Shown here: positions 18,790 through 28,088 of the stretch, piece after piece
Numbering within the stretch: the first letter of the stretch is position 1
Layout of the letters: the number at the start of each line of letters is the position of its first letter
Notes under the pieces: generated by a model
What the model saw: only the letters and a program-made list of their open reading frames with translations
What the model was told of the DNA's origin: nothing
The model's database searches: none
Position numbers and translations under genes: made by a program
NCBI RefSeq assembly: GCF_000282095.2
Contig: NZ_AKKC02000008.1
Location: forward strand, 124,001-188,000
From: Rhizobium sp. CF080
Lineage (GTDB): Bacteria; Pseudomonadota; Alphaproteobacteria; Rhizobiales; Rhizobiaceae
Reading direction: 5' to 3'
DNA: 64,000 nt

Positions 18790-18860
18790 GTTTACTCCTC
18801 GACAAGAAAACTCTGTTGATTTGCGTCCCATACAAACAGAACACGGGAGCGATCACCGCA

Positions 18861-19238
18861 ATGGCAAAAATCCTGATTACCGAGGACGAAGATTCGCTTC
18901 GCATGTTCGTTGCGCGGGCGCTTCGTCTCGATGGTCATGAGACCCATGAAGCGGCCGACGGCGCCGAGGGACTTGAAAAGCTGGGCGAGGGGACCTTCGA
19001 TCTGCTGCTATCCGACATCCGCATGCCTGTCATGGACGGGATCGAACTGGTGCACCAGGCTTCCGCCAAGTTCCCGGACCTCAAGATCCTGCTGATGACC
19101 GGTTATGCCGAGCAACGGGAGCGGGCCGACGATCTCGCAGCGAAGATCATCGACGTCGTGCAGAAGCCCTTCGCGCTTCCCGACATCCGCCGGGCTGTCG
19201 CCTCGGCCCTGGCGGCCGCAGACTCGCACGCGGCCTGA
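18861..19238 (+). CDS. cpdR: Single-domain response regulator CpdR
   Basis: The 125-aa protein is a lone receiver domain: acidic pocket TEDED (E8, D9), phosphoacceptor D52 in LLLSDIRMPVMDG, threonine in LLMTGYAEQRERAD and lysine in VVQKPF. In Caulobacter and Sinorhizobium meliloti, CpdR (phosphorylated through the CckA-ChpT relay) controls ClpXP proteolysis of cell-cycle proteins; in S. meliloti cpdR1 affects division and symbiosis. The GYAEQRERAD segment is typical of CpdR. I chose the ATG at 18861. It converges with the DUF4175 gene, 4 bp between stops. Confidence 0.88.
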   Translation: MAKILITEDEDSLRMFVARALRLDGHETHEAADGAEGLEKLGEGTFDLLLSDIRMPVMDGIELVHQASAKFPDLKILLMTGYAEQRERADDLAAKIIDVVQKPFALPDIRRAVASALAAADSHAA

Positions 19239-19242
19239 TCGC

Positions 19243-21951
19243 TCAACGGATATCCAGAAGCCGTTCCAGGTATTGCCGCTCCGCCTCGCCGGACAGGGCG
19301 TTGCCGAGCTTTTCGCGGATTGCTTCGAGGATTTCGCGAGCCCGCTGGACATCGATTTCATCAGGCACCTTCACCTGATCGCCGAAATCCGGGCCTGACG
19401 TGGCACGCGGGCGCCCAAGCGGGTCGCGGCCGTTCTGGCCACCCTGCGAGGTCATGTTCTCGCCCGGGCCGCCGCGATCCTGGCCTTGGCCTTGACCCTG
19501 GCCCTGCTGCTGCATGGCCTGCATCATCTGCTGCATCATGTTCTGGGCGCCCTGGCGCAGCGCGCTCAGCGCATTGCCTTGGCCCTGAACGGCCTGCTCG
19601 CCCTGGCCCTCGCCGAGCGCCTTGCCGGCATTGCCCATTTCGCTCTGCGCCTTGCCGAAACCTTCGCCGGGCTGCATGCCGAGGCCCTTCAGCGCCTGCT
19701 GCAGCTCTTCCAGCTTCTTGCCGAGGCCTTCCTGCTGGGCGCGGAGGTTCTTCAGCGCTTCACGAAGCTGCTCGGCGGTCATCTGGTCGGTGTTCTGCTG
19801 CCCCTGCTGACCCTGTTGGCCCTGCTGCCCTTGCTGCTGCTGGCCTTCCTGGCCCGGCCGCTCGTTCGGGTCGCCGCGCTGCATGCGGTCGCGCAGCGCC
19901 TGGTCCAGCTTGAAGGTCTGGTCCATCAGCCGCTGCTGTTCCTGCATGATCTCGCCGAGCTTGTCGATCTGCTGGCGCATCTGGCTGTTCTGCTGCTGCT
20001 GGCCCTGCTGGCCGCGCTGCGGCCGGCCTGCCTGCAGGTTGTTCATCATCCGCTGCAGTTCGTTGAGCATCTGCTGGGCGGCATCGCGATTGCCGGACCG
20101 GGCGAGGTTCTCGATCTGGTCCATCATATTCTGCAGGTCGCGTTGGCGGATGACGTTCTGGGACTGCATGTTGTTGGGCGCCTGCGGGGCGTTCTGCATG
20201 CGCTGCGCCAGTTCGTTCATGAACTGCTGCATGGCTTCGCGCAGTTCCTGCATCAGCTTTGCGATCTCCTGGTCGGACGCCTTGTTCTGCAGCGCTTCGG
20301 CGAGATTGCGCTGGGCGTCGCGCAGGCGGCGTTCGGCCTGAGACAGGTCGCCATCCTCGATGCCGAGCGCGATCTCCCAGAGATATTCGGCCGTATCCTT
20401 CAGCTGTTCCTCGTTGCGGGCAAGCTTCATGCGCTCGAGCGCCGAACGGATCAGCAGGAAGTGGCTGAGGTTCGGAATCGTCTCGTCGGGACGGATTGCC
20501 AGCGCCTCGTTGAGCTCGATGGCGCGGGGCATCTGGCGGGTGTCAAGCGCGAAGACCTGGCGCTCTTCGGCAACGGCGGCGGCGAGCGGTTCGGAGAAGC
20601 CGCGCGACGGCAGCACCATTTCATGGGTCGGGCTGCGGCCGGTCTGGCCGGCGCCGTCCTTGGCGATCAGGGTAATCTTGACCCGCTTGCCGGCAAGCGG
20701 ATGCTCGATGAGGCTGCGGCTCGTCAGGCTCTTGACCTCGCGGCTGTTCTGGCGCGGCAGGTCGAGCCGGTAGTCCGGCGGCGGATAAAGGGGCGTTGCG
20801 CCCGGAGCCGGCTGATCGACCGGTTCGATCAGCGCATGGGCCTCGCGGATGCCGTAATCGTCCTTGCCGGTGAAGCCGATCTCCAGCGCGCCGTTGACGG
20901 AACGCTTCGGCTGGCCGTCGAAGGCGATTTCCGGGGGGCGATCCGGAATGACATCGAAGGCCCAGGTCTGGCCATTGACGGTCAGGCTGCCGCTCTCGGC
21001 GACATTCAGTGCATAAGTGCGCGGCTGCCGCGGCTGATTGGGCTGTTGCTGAGCCGCCGGCTGGGCCGATGTCTGTGAGGCAGGGGCCTGCTGTCCGGGA
21101 GCACCTTGCTGCGGCTGCTGTGCGGCGGCTTCCGCCGCCTTCTTGGCTTCCTCGGTGGTGAGCGTCGACGGCTGTCCGCCGGCCTTCGGCGCGAAGACCA
21201 CGGCCTCGCCGCCTTCACCGCCGGTGACACGCACGGTCAGCGCCGAATTCTGCGGAATGGAGACGGCGGCGACGGTTGCGGTCGCCTCGCGGCCGGTCAG
21301 GAACACCGGAGCCCGGCCGGTATAGGAGGGCGGCGTCAGCCAGGCGTCGATGCGCAGGTCCGGGTTGATGCTCGGCGCCGGCGGCGCGGGCCGGAAGGCA
21401 TCGGCAGGGGAACCGCCGCCATTCGAGAACGAATAACCGAGCGCGACGACGAAGACGAGAGCTGGAATGGCGCGGAGCGCGAACCGGTCGTACCGGGCGA
21501 TATCCGGCTGCGGCAGGCCGGCATCGAGCGCTGCGATGCGCTCGGCCATACGGATCTGGTGTTCCTTCCAGAGGGCGCGGGAAAAGGCCGTTTCGAAAGC
21601 CGGCTGGTCGTCCTGCACGCCGACCGGCTGATGGGGCAGGTTGTTGCGGACTTCCAGAAGCCGATCGGCTTCAGCCACCGCCGGCCAGCGCAGGCGGCTG
21701 AACGGCAAAATCGCATACACGAAGGCAAAGGCGAAGCCGCCGACCAGGACCCAGCGCACCCAGTCCGGCGCGATCCGGAAAATCCCGAACCAGGCAACCG
21801 ACAGGAACAGTGCCGCGATCCCGAGGGGGGCGAGCAGCAGCGGCAAAATCCGTTCGAAAAACAACACGATCCGGGCGAAGGACCGTTTCAGTGCGACGCG
21901 GCGCGCAAGCACGGGATGCGATTCGAAGGCACCTTTGCGGATGAAGCTCAT
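19243..21951 (-). CDS. DUF4175 / TIGR02302 family large membrane protein
   Basis: The 902-aa protein carries two or three N-terminal transmembrane helices (about residues 25-85), a further one near residue 160, a long periplasmic part with an Ala/Gln-rich linker (residues about 275-310), helices with LAEALQNKASDQEIAKLMQ, and a Gln/Gly-rich low-complexity region from about 650 to 860 with repeated GQQGQQ runs. This fits the alphaproteobacterial TIGR02302 family of unknown role. The ATG at 21951 with GGAGA upstream is preferred over a TTG at 21966. It stands between cpdR (convergent) and lysA (same strand, 135 bp upstream). Confidence 0.85.
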   Translation of the reverse strand: MSFIRKGAFESHPVLARRVALKRSFARIVLFFERILPLLLAPLGIAALFLSVAWFGIFRIAPDWVRWVLVGGFAFAFVYAILPFSRLRWPAVAEADRLLEVRNNLPHQPVGVQDDQPAFETAFSRALWKEHQIRMAERIAALDAGLPQPDIARYDRFALRAIPALVFVVALGYSFSNGGGSPADAFRPAPPAPSINPDLRIDAWLTPPSYTGRAPVFLTGREATATVAAVSIPQNSALTVRVTGGEGGEAVVFAPKAGGQPSTLTTEEAKKAAEAAAQQPQQGAPGQQAPASQTSAQPAAQQQPNQPRQPRTYALNVAESGSLTVNGQTWAFDVIPDRPPEIAFDGQPKRSVNGALEIGFTGKDDYGIREAHALIEPVDQPAPGATPLYPPPDYRLDLPRQNSREVKSLTSRSLIEHPLAGKRVKITLIAKDGAGQTGRSPTHEMVLPSRGFSEPLAAAVAEERQVFALDTRQMPRAIELNEALAIRPDETIPNLSHFLLIRSALERMKLARNEEQLKDTAEYLWEIALGIEDGDLSQAERRLRDAQRNLAEALQNKASDQEIAKLMQELREAMQQFMNELAQRMQNAPQAPNNMQSQNVIRQRDLQNMMDQIENLARSGNRDAAQQMLNELQRMMNNLQAGRPQRGQQGQQQQNSQMRQQIDKLGEIMQEQQRLMDQTFKLDQALRDRMQRGDPNERPGQEGQQQQGQQGQQGQQGQQNTDQMTAEQLREALKNLRAQQEGLGKKLEELQQALKGLGMQPGEGFGKAQSEMGNAGKALGEGQGEQAVQGQGNALSALRQGAQNMMQQMMQAMQQQGQGQGQGQDRGGPGENMTSQGGQNGRDPLGRPRATSGPDFGDQVKVPDEIDVQRAREILEAIREKLGNALSGEAERQYLERLLDIR

Positions 21952-22086
21952 GCGGTCCGTCTCCAATCGTGGCGGCGCAAATCAAGCTTCCAAGATAACA
22001 GTGTTTGTGGCGAAGACGAGGGCAGGGGGCAATTCGCCCCCATATTTTCCCGGATTTCCCGTAAAAGTGAACGTCGCGTTAAGCGG

Positions 22087-23355
22087 TCACGCAAGCCATG
22101 CGGGCACGGAATCGAGGCCGATGAGCTCTTCGTAGCTGCCGCGCGGGCGCACCACATGGAACTCCGATCCCTTCACCAGAACCTCGGGCACCAGCAGCCG
22201 GGTGTTGTAGGTGCCCGCCTGCACGGCGCCATAGGCGCCTGCCGAAGCGACGGCGATCAGGTCGCCTGGCTTCGGTTCCGCCATCTCGCGGTCGAGCGCC
22301 AGGTAGTCGCCGGTTTCGCAGACCGGGCCGACCACATCCCCCTTGATGCGCGGAGCATCGGCCGGCGGAACCACGACCGGTCGGATCATGTGATAGGCGT
22401 CGTAGAGCGTCGGGCGGATCAGGTCGTTCATCGCGCCGTCGACGATCACGAACGACTTTTCGCCGCCGTCCTTCACGTAGATGACCTCGGTCACCAGGAT
22501 GCCGGCATTGCCGACGATCAGCCGGCCGGGCTCGGTGACGATCTTGCACTCCAGCGATCGCAGCTGGCGCTTCACCGTTTCCGCATAGGCATCGGGAAGC
22601 GGCGGCGGGTTGTTGTCCTCGCGATAGGGGATGCCAAGGCCGCCGCCGATATCGACATGATCGATGCGGTGGCCGTCGCTGCGCAGCGTATCGACCAGTT
22701 CGCGCAATAGCCGGAAGGCATCCTCGAAAGGCTGCAGTTCGGTGATCTGGCTGCCGATATGCATGTCGATGCCGGTGACGCCGATGCCATCGAGCGTCGC
22801 CGCATGGGCGTAGACCGCACGGGCGCGTTCATAGGCGATGCCGAACTTGTTTTCCTTCTTGCCCGTCGAAATCTTGGCATGGGTGCCGGCGTCGACATCC
22901 GGATTGATGCGGAAGGAGACATGCGCCTTTTTGCCGGCCTTCAAGGCCCTCAGATTCAGGACCTCAAGCTCCGGCTCGGATTCGACGTTGAAGCAGTAGA
23001 TGCCGGCCGATAGCGCCAGATCCATTTCCTGCACCGTCTTGCCGACGCCGGAAAACATGATGCGGTTCGCCGGAATGCCGGCGGCCAGCGCGCGGCGCAA
23101 TTCTCCGCCCGACACGACATCGACGCCGGCGCCGAGCCGGCCGAGCGTCTTCAGCACCGCCTGGTTGGAATTAGCCTTCATGGCGTAGCAGACCATGGCG
23201 TCCACATCGGAAAACGCCTTGGCGAAAACCTTGTAGTGACGTTCCAGCGTCGCGGTGGAATAGACGTAGAACGGAGTCCCGACCGCCTTGGCGATTTCCG
23301 GGATCGGTACGTTCTCGGCGTGCAGCACGCCGTCGATATAGTGGAAATGATTCAC
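22087..23355 (-). CDS. lysA: Diaminopimelate decarboxylase
   Basis: The 422-aa fold-type III PLP enzyme makes lysine from meso-diaminopimelate. PLP lysine in VCYAMKANSNQAVLKTL near residue 60, GVDVVSGGELRRAL, HIGSQITELQPF, DIGGGLGIPY, the phosphate-binding EPGRLIVGNAG and the C-terminal VCETGDYLALDREM are all in place. The lptM gene is 15 bp upstream on the same strand, and argH before that, forming argH-lptM-lysA. Confidence 0.96.
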   Translation of the reverse strand: MNHFHYIDGVLHAENVPIPEIAKAVGTPFYVYSTATLERHYKVFAKAFSDVDAMVCYAMKANSNQAVLKTLGRLGAGVDVVSGGELRRALAAGIPANRIMFSGVGKTVQEMDLALSAGIYCFNVESEPELEVLNLRALKAGKKAHVSFRINPDVDAGTHAKISTGKKENKFGIAYERARAVYAHAATLDGIGVTGIDMHIGSQITELQPFEDAFRLLRELVDTLRSDGHRIDHVDIGGGLGIPYREDNNPPPLPDAYAETVKRQLRSLECKIVTEPGRLIVGNAGILVTEVIYVKDGGEKSFVIVDGAMNDLIRPTLYDAYHMIRPVVVPPADAPRIKGDVVGPVCETGDYLALDREMAEPKPGDLIAVASAGAYGAVQAGTYNTRLLVPEVLVKGSEFHVVRPRGSYEELIGLDSVPAWLA

Positions 23356-23370
23356 GTCAAAACTCGGAAA

Positions 23371-23577
23371 TTACAGGAGCGGGTCGAGTAGGAAGGGCTT
23401 TTCGGCAACCGGCTCGGATTTCTTCTCGCCCGGCTTGCCGCTCTTGCGGATGTTCTGCTGTTCTACCGGCGTGCTCGGGCGGTCGAGATCGCCCTTGCGG
23501 CCGCAGCCCACGGCAACGACGCCGGCAAGGCTCAGCGCAAAGGTGATGCGGGTAATATTTACCAGGGACTTCGACAT
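23371..23577 (-). CDS. lptM: Small lipoprotein LptM (YifL-like)
   Basis: The 68-aa protein has a lipoprotein signal with lipobox AVGC followed by the family hallmark GCGRKGDLDRP, so the mature protein starts at that cysteine. In E. coli LptM (formerly YifL) assists oxidative maturation of the LptD LPS translocon. The ATG at 23577 gives a proper signal peptide; the longer frame to 23655 does not. Position between argH and lysA is conserved in Proteobacteria. The tail is charged and Pro-rich. Confidence 0.88.
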   Translation of the reverse strand: MSKSLVNITRITFALSLAGVVAVGCGRKGDLDRPSTPVEQQNIRKSGKPGEKKSEPVAEKPFLLDPLL

Positions 23578-23680
23578 TCTATTCCTTCTCCGCCACGGCT
23601 GCGGAACTTTCATAGCGAAGTTCCGCTCGCTTGTGCAGTCACTATCCGGCATCACTTCTCGGCGTTCGTTCCGGCCCGGG

Positions 23681-25084
23681 TCAATTTCTGGCGCGCCACC
23701 AGGCGATCTGCTTGCGGACCTCGGACGGCGCCGTGCCGCCGAAGCTGGTGCGGCTGGCGACCGAGGCGTCGACGGACAGGACGTTGAAGACCTTGCCGGT
23801 GATCGCCGGATTGATCGACTGGAGCTCTTCGAGCGACAGTTCGGACAGGTCGCAGCCCTTGCTTTCGGCGAGTGCGACGGCGCGGCCGGTCACATGGTGC
23901 GCATCGCGGAAGGGAAGGCCGACTTCCCGCACCAGCCAGTCGGCAAGGTCGGTGGCGGTCGAATACCCTGCGCCGGCGGCGGCGCGCATCTTGTCGGCAC
24001 GGATCGTCATGTCGCGCATCATGCCGGTCATGGCGGCGATTGCCAGCTCCAGGTTCTCGGCAGAGTCGAAGACCTGTTCCTTGTCTTCCTGCATATCCTT
24101 GGAATAGGCGAGCGGCAGGCCCTTCATGACGGTCAGGAGAGCCACCAGCGAGCCGTTGATGCGGCCGGTCTTGGCGCGCACCAGTTCGGCGGCATCCGGG
24201 TTCTTCTTCTGCGGCATGATCGACGAGCCCGTCGAGAATGCGTCGGACAGGCGCACGAAGCCGAATTGCGGCGTCGACCAGATGACGATCTCTTCGGCGA
24301 GCCGCGACAGATGCACGGCGCAGATCGCCGCGACCGACAGGAATTCCAGCGCAAAGTCGCGGTCGGAGACGGTGTCGATCGAGTTGCGGGTCGGTTCGCG
24401 GAAGCCGAGGGCCTTCGCCGTCATGTGGCGGTCGATGGGGTAGGGCGTGCCGGCAAGAGCGGCGGCGCCGATCGGGCTTTCGTCGAGATGGTCGATCGCG
24501 TGGCGCACACGGGCGCGGTCACGGCCGAACATTTCCACATAGGCCATGCAGTGATGGCCGAAGGTGACGGGCTGGGCTGTCTGGAGATGGGTGAAGCCGG
24601 GCATGACCGTATCGGCATGCTCCTCGGCGCGGTCGAGGAAGGCGGCGATCAGGTCGGTCAGCATACGCTCCGTCTTGACGAGTTCTTCCTTGACCCAGAG
24701 GCGGAAATCGAGCGCCACCTGGTCGTTGCGCGAGCGGGCGGTGTGCAGCCGTCCGGCGGCGGGGCCGATCAGCACGGCCAGCCGCGCCTCGATGTTCATG
24801 TGGATGTCTTCGAGCTTGCGCGAAAATTCGAACTTGCCGGTTTCGATTTCTGACATGATCGTGTTCAGGCCGGACACGATCTTGTCTTTATCTTCGCCAG
24901 AAATGATGCCCTTTTCCGCGAGCATCGTCGCATGCGCTATTGAGCCGCGGATATCCTGGGCGAACAGCTTCTTGTCGAAACCGATCGAGGCATTTATCTC
25001 CTCCATGATCGCATCCGGCCCTGAAGCGAAGCGTCCGCCCCACATCTGGTTGGAGGATACTGCGTCCTTCGTGCCGTCAGCCAT
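23681..25084 (-). CDS. argH: Argininosuccinate lyase
   Basis: The 467-aa enzyme cleaves argininosuccinate to arginine and fumarate. It begins [20 protein letters not shown] and has the fumarase/aspartase superfamily signature [12 protein letters not shown], plus [16 protein letters not shown] and the [13 protein letters not shown] segment. Length is normal. Only 23 bp separate its start from the divergent tlpA start, so each promoter must overlap the other gene's leader or coding sequence. Confidence 0.96.
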   Translation of the reverse strand: MADGTKDAVSSNQMWGGRFASGPDAIMEEINASIGFDKKLFAQDIRGSIAHATMLAEKGIISGEDKDKIVSGLNTIMSEIETGKFEFSRKLEDIHMNIEARLAVLIGPAAGRLHTARSRNDQVALDFRLWVKEELVKTERMLTDLIAAFLDRAEEHADTVMPGFTHLQTAQPVTFGHHCMAYVEMFGRDRARVRHAIDHLDESPIGAAALAGTPYPIDRHMTAKALGFREPTRNSIDTVSDRDFALEFLSVAAICAVHLSRLAEEIVIWSTPQFGFVRLSDAFSTGSSIMPQKKNPDAAELVRAKTGRINGSLVALLTVMKGLPLAYSKDMQEDKEQVFDSAENLELAIAAMTGMMRDMTIRADKMRAAAGAGYSTATDLADWLVREVGLPFRDAHHVTGRAVALAESKGCDLSELSLEELQSINPAITGKVFNVLSVDASVASRTSFGGTAPSEVRKQIAWWRARN

Positions 25085-25107
25085 GATGCCTAGTCCTGGA
25101 GTAGTTG

Positions 25108-25776
25108 ATGACGACCAAAAGACCTTTCGGCCTTCCGTCCGCCAGATTGATCGTGATTGCCGCCGTCGCGGGAATACTTGCCGGTGCCGTGGCGGTATAC
25201 GTGAGGAGTGTGGGGTCTGGCAATGGCGAGGCCAGCCTGCTTGCCCAATCCTCCGGCGCCTGCGCGGGGGCGGTCGAAAAGGTAAGGTCGGTTTCGCAAT
25301 TCTCCAAGGGCCAGGTCGCCGCCATGGTCGCCGCCCAGCCGCCGCGGCCGCTCGACCTCGCCTTCAAGGGACCTGAGGGCCAGGACCTCAATACCGCCGA
25401 TTTCGCCGGCAAGACGGTGCTGCTCAATCTCTGGGCCACCTGGTGCGGCCCGTGCCGGGAAGAAATGCCGGCGCTGAACGCGTTGCAGAAGGGAATGGGC
25501 GGGCCGGATTTCGAGGTCGTGGCGGTGAATATCGATACCGGCAGCGACGAGAAGCCTAAGGCCTTTCTTGCCGAATACGGCGTCGAGACGCTCGGTTATT
25601 ATCGCGACAGCTCGATGGGCGTCTTCAACTCGCTGAAAAAAGAAGGCCTTGCCTTCGGCCTGCCGGTGACGCTGATCATGGACAGACAAGGCTGCCTGAT
25701 TTCGGCTATGAACGGCCCGGCGGCTTGGGACAGCCCGGATGCCAGGGCGCTGATAACGGCGGCAAAGGGAATATAA
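25108..25776 (+). CDS. tlpA: Thiol:disulfide interchange protein TlpA
   Basis: The 222-aa membrane-anchored thioredoxin-like protein has one N-terminal helix ([21 protein letters not shown]), then a periplasmic redoxin domain with active site [13 protein letters not shown] and the cis-proline segment [13 protein letters not shown]. In Bradyrhizobium, TlpA reduces cytochrome oxidase copper-centre proteins. The ATG at 25108 has GGAG placed 6 bp upstream; a TTG just before it is the alternative. Divergent from argH. A hairpin at 25793-25822 follows. Confidence 0.9.
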   Translation: MTTKRPFGLPSARLIVIAAVAGILAGAVAVYVRSVGSGNGEASLLAQSSGACAGAVEKVRSVSQFSKGQVAAMVAAQPPRPLDLAFKGPEGQDLNTADFAGKTVLLNLWATWCGPCREEMPALNALQKGMGGPDFEVVAVNIDTGSDEKPKAFLAEYGVETLGYYRDSSMGVFNSLKKEGLAFGLPVTLIMDRQGCLISAMNGPAAWDSPDARALITAAKGI

Positions 25777-25792
25777 TCCCGCTTTTCGAAGT

Positions 25793-25822
25793 GGAGTAAC
25801 GTAGGACTCTACGTTATGCTCC
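25793..25822 (+). terminator. Hairpin downstream of tlpA
   Basis: GGAG-TAACGTAG and CTACGTTA-TG-CTCC pair as a 12-bp stem with a 2-base bulge and a GACT loop, 16 bp after the tlpA stop, followed by CTTTGG. This is a probable intrinsic terminator, although the T-run is short. Confidence 0.55.
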
Positions 25823-25927
25823 CTTTGGTTGTGACGGCGAAAGCAGACGCGCCCTGCCAGGCGCATCGGAGAGGATAGGCCACTTCGACCAAGGCGAAGG
25901 CCTCGTTATCCAACTGGAGGGTGAGCT

Positions 25928-26017
25928 ATGTGGTTCAAGCCATTTAGCATCACGTTTACGATACGAAAAACCCGCACGAGCTGGCAGGCAAGCGTGCGGG
26001 TACAATTCCTAGCGTAA
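25928..26017 (+). CDS. Small hypothetical ORF, 29 aa
   Basis: An ATG preceded by ACTGGAGGGTGAGCT (a good ribosome site) opens a 29-codon frame beginning MWFKPFSITFTIRKTRTSW and ending VQFLA. The peptide is basic and amphipathic with alternating hydrophobic residues. Its 3' half overlaps an 8-bp hairpin and a stronger terminator-like hairpin follows 4 bp after the stop. I recognise no family. Whether it is translated is unknown; placement between a tlpA terminator and its own terminator suggests a separate unit. Confidence 0.4.
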   Translation: MWFKPFSITFTIRKTRTSWQASVRVQFLA

Positions 26018-26021
26018 ACAC

Positions 26022-26047
26022 GAGAGGCGGGCAAAAGCTCGCCTCTC
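26022..26047 (+). terminator. Strong hairpin after the small ORF
   Basis: GAGAGGCGGGC and GCTCGCCTCTC form an 11-bp stem with one G-T pair and an AAAA loop. The following ACTCC lacks a T-run on the plus strand; on the minus strand it lies downstream of hbdA and is followed by GTGTTTACG, so it may act for either or both directions. Confidence 0.5.
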
Positions 26048-26112
26048 ACTCCATCAATATAGTGCGGAATGGCCTAACTGGCAAGGCAAGGATTGCGATG
26101 GTTCGTGCCCGC

Positions 26113-26994
26113 CTACCGCGTCGGAACAGGCGCTTCGCCGCGATAGTCGTAGAACCCGCGGCCGGCTTTGCGGCCGAGCCAGCCGGCTTCGACATATTTC
26201 ACCAGAAGCGGGCAGGGGCGGTATTTGCTGTCGGCGAGGCCGTCATGCAGGACCTGCATGATCGACAGGCAGGTGTCGAGGCCGATGAAATCGGCGAGCT
26301 GCAGCGGGCCCATCGGATGGTTGGCGCCGAGCTTCATGGCGGTGTCGATCGCCTCGACCGAGCCGACGCCTTCATACAGCGTGTAGATCGCCTCGTTGAT
26401 CATCGGCAGCAGGATGCGGTTGACGATGAAGGCCGGGAAGTCCTCGGCGACCGTCGCCGTCTTTTCGAGCGCGACGACGTAGTCCTTGGCGGCCCGGAAG
26501 GTCGGCTCGTCGGTGGCGATGCCGCGCACCAGTTCCACGAGCTTCATGACCGGCACCGGGTTCATGAAATGTATACCCATGAAGCGCTCCGGACGGTCGG
26601 TTGCGGACGCCAGGCGGGTAATGGAAAGCGACGAGGTGTTGGTGGCAAGCAGGGCTTCGGGCTTCAGGACCGGACAGACCTGCGCATAAATCTTGCGCTT
26701 GACGCTCTCGTCTTCGGTGGCGGCCTCGATCACCATGTCCATCGGGGCGAGATCGTTGAGGTCGGAAGAACCGGAAATCAGTGAAAGAGCAGCCTTGCGC
26801 TCGTCATCGCCGAGCTTGCCATTGGAGACCTGGCGGGCGAGATTGCCGTTGATGGTTGCGAGCGCTGCCTCGATCCGGTCCTTGGACACGTCGTACATCT
26901 GCACCTTGTAGCCGGCGAGAGCCGAAACATGTGCAATGCCGCAGCCCATCTGGCCTGCTCCGATGACGCCGATGTTCTTTATGACCAAACCCAT
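26113..26994 (-). CDS. hbdA: 3-hydroxybutyryl-CoA dehydrogenase
   Basis: The 293-aa NAD(P) enzyme of fatty acid/PHB metabolism oxidises 3-hydroxyacyl-CoA. It has the Rossmann start IGVIGAGQMGCGIAHVSALAGY, the catalytic region NTSSLSITRLA and GIHFMNPVPVMKLVELV (with the conserved His), and the C-terminal helical domain GANHPMGPLQLADFIGLDTCL. Downstream of etfBA on the same strand; a perfect hairpin lies in the 145-bp gap. ETF plus this enzyme points to acyl-CoA oxidation. Confidence 0.94.
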   Translation of the reverse strand: MGLVIKNIGVIGAGQMGCGIAHVSALAGYKVQMYDVSKDRIEAALATINGNLARQVSNGKLGDDERKAALSLISGSSDLNDLAPMDMVIEAATEDESVKRKIYAQVCPVLKPEALLATNTSSLSITRLASATDRPERFMGIHFMNPVPVMKLVELVRGIATDEPTFRAAKDYVVALEKTATVAEDFPAFIVNRILLPMINEAIYTLYEGVGSVEAIDTAMKLGANHPMGPLQLADFIGLDTCLSIMQVLHDGLADSKYRPCPLLVKYVEAGWLGRKAGRGFYDYRGEAPVPTR

Positions 26995-27050
26995 GGTTTC
27001 GCTCCCTGGGCGTTTACGCTATCTCCAGCGTACGCCGATTTTATGAAAAT

Positions 27051-27076
27051 GCCGGACTGCATGTATGCAGTCCGGC
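27051..27076 (-). terminator. Perfect 12-bp hairpin between etfA and hbdA
   Basis: GCCGGACTGCAT and ATGCAGTCCGGC form a perfect palindrome around GT. On the minus strand it follows the etfA stop and is followed by ATTTTCATAAAA, so it looks like a terminator or attenuator that reduces read-through from etfBA into hbdA. Confidence 0.55.
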
Positions 27077-27139
27077 AGATTGTTATTCCGCTACTTGCCG
27101 TTTTGCCAGCATTTTTCGCGCTTGCGAAATGAACAAGGC

Positions 27140-28069
27140 TCAAAGCGCCTTTTCGAGCTTCGGCAGGATTTCGAAGAGATCTCCGACGATGCCGTAATCG
27201 GCGACCTGGAAGATCGGGGCTTCCTCGTCCTTGTTGATGGCGACGATAACCTTCGAGTCCTTCATGCCGGCAAGATGCTGGATGGCGCCGGAAATACCGA
27301 CGGCGATATAGAGCGCCGGCGCCACCACCTTGCCGGTCTGGCCGACCTGCCAGTCGTTCGGGGCGTAACCCGCGTCGACTGCGGCGCGCGATGCGCCGAC
27401 GGCAGCGCCGAGCTTGTCGGCGACGGGCAGGATCACCTCGTTGAACTTCTCGGACGAGCCGAGCGCCCTGCCACCGGAGATGATGATCTTGGCCGAGGTC
27501 AGTTCCGGACGTTCGGACGACGACAGCGCATCCGAAACGAAGCTCGACAGGCCGGGGTTCGCCGCAGCCGAGATGGTTTCCACCGAAGCGGAGCCACCTT
27601 CACCGGCAGCCTGGAAGGAGGCCGTGCGCACGGTGATCACCTTCTTGGCGTCGGTCGACTGCACCGTCTGGATGGCGTTGCCGGCGTAGATCGGGCGTTT
27701 GAACGTGTCGGCCGAGATGACCTCGATGATTTCCGAGACCTGCATGACGTCGAGCAGCGCTGCGACGCGCGGCATGGCGTTCTTGGCCGATGCCGTCGCC
27801 GGCGCGATGATAACGTCGTAGGAGCCGGCGAGCGAAACGATGAGGGCCGCCAGCGGCTCGGCGAGGTTGTTGGCAAGACCCGCATCGTCGGCGAGCAGAA
27901 CCTTGGAAACGCCGGCAAGCTTTGCAGCGGCATCTGCGGCAGCCCTGGCGCCGGCGCCCGCGACCAGCACATGCACGTCGCCGCCGATCTGTATGGCAGC
28001 GGTCAGGGCCTTGGCGGTCTGGTCGTTGAGGCTCGAATTGTCGTGTTCTGCCAGAAGAAGAATGGCCAT
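27140..28069 (-). CDS. etfA: Electron transfer flavoprotein subunit alpha
   Basis: The 309-aa subunit binds FAD and passes electrons from acyl-CoA dehydrogenases to ETF-ubiquinone oxidoreductase. The C-terminal FAD domain shows [18 protein letters not shown], the [23 protein letters not shown] region, [20 protein letters not shown] and [20 protein letters not shown] in the standard order. etfB lies 19 bp upstream on the same strand. Confidence 0.97.
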   Translation of the reverse strand: MAILLLAEHDNSSLNDQTAKALTAAIQIGGDVHVLVAGAGARAAADAAAKLAGVSKVLLADDAGLANNLAEPLAALIVSLAGSYDVIIAPATASAKNAMPRVAALLDVMQVSEIIEVISADTFKRPIYAGNAIQTVQSTDAKKVITVRTASFQAAGEGGSASVETISAAANPGLSSFVSDALSSSERPELTSAKIIISGGRALGSSEKFNEVILPVADKLGAAVGASRAAVDAGYAPNDWQVGQTGKVVAPALYIAVGISGAIQHLAGMKDSKVIVAINKDEEAPIFQVADYGIVGDLFEILPKLEKAL

Positions 28070-28088
28070 GATGATGTTCTCCCTTTTC

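Larger units (their letters stand above)
25849..26047 (+). ncRNA. Candidate structured RNA locus between tlpA and hbdA
   Basis: Within this otherwise gene-free stretch I see four hairpins in a row: 25849-25864 (GCGCC/GGCGC), 25873-25911 (GGATA-GGCC-CTTCG paired with CGAAG-GCC-TATCC), 25971-26000 (CCCGCACG/CGTGCGGG) and 26022-26047 (11-bp stem, AAAA loop). The sequence CCTGCCAG in and beside loop 1 is exactly complementary to CTGGCAGG in loop 3, suggesting a kissing interaction. A 29-codon ORF overlaps hairpin 3. Alternatively this is simply the leader, body and terminator of a small mRNA. Confidence 0.4.

Noticed and set aside
19486..21078. 530-codon plus-strand ORF, leucine-rich, antisense to the DUF4175 gene
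   Set aside because: Leu-rich runs come from antisense of the Gln-rich repeat; no ribosome site or family match.
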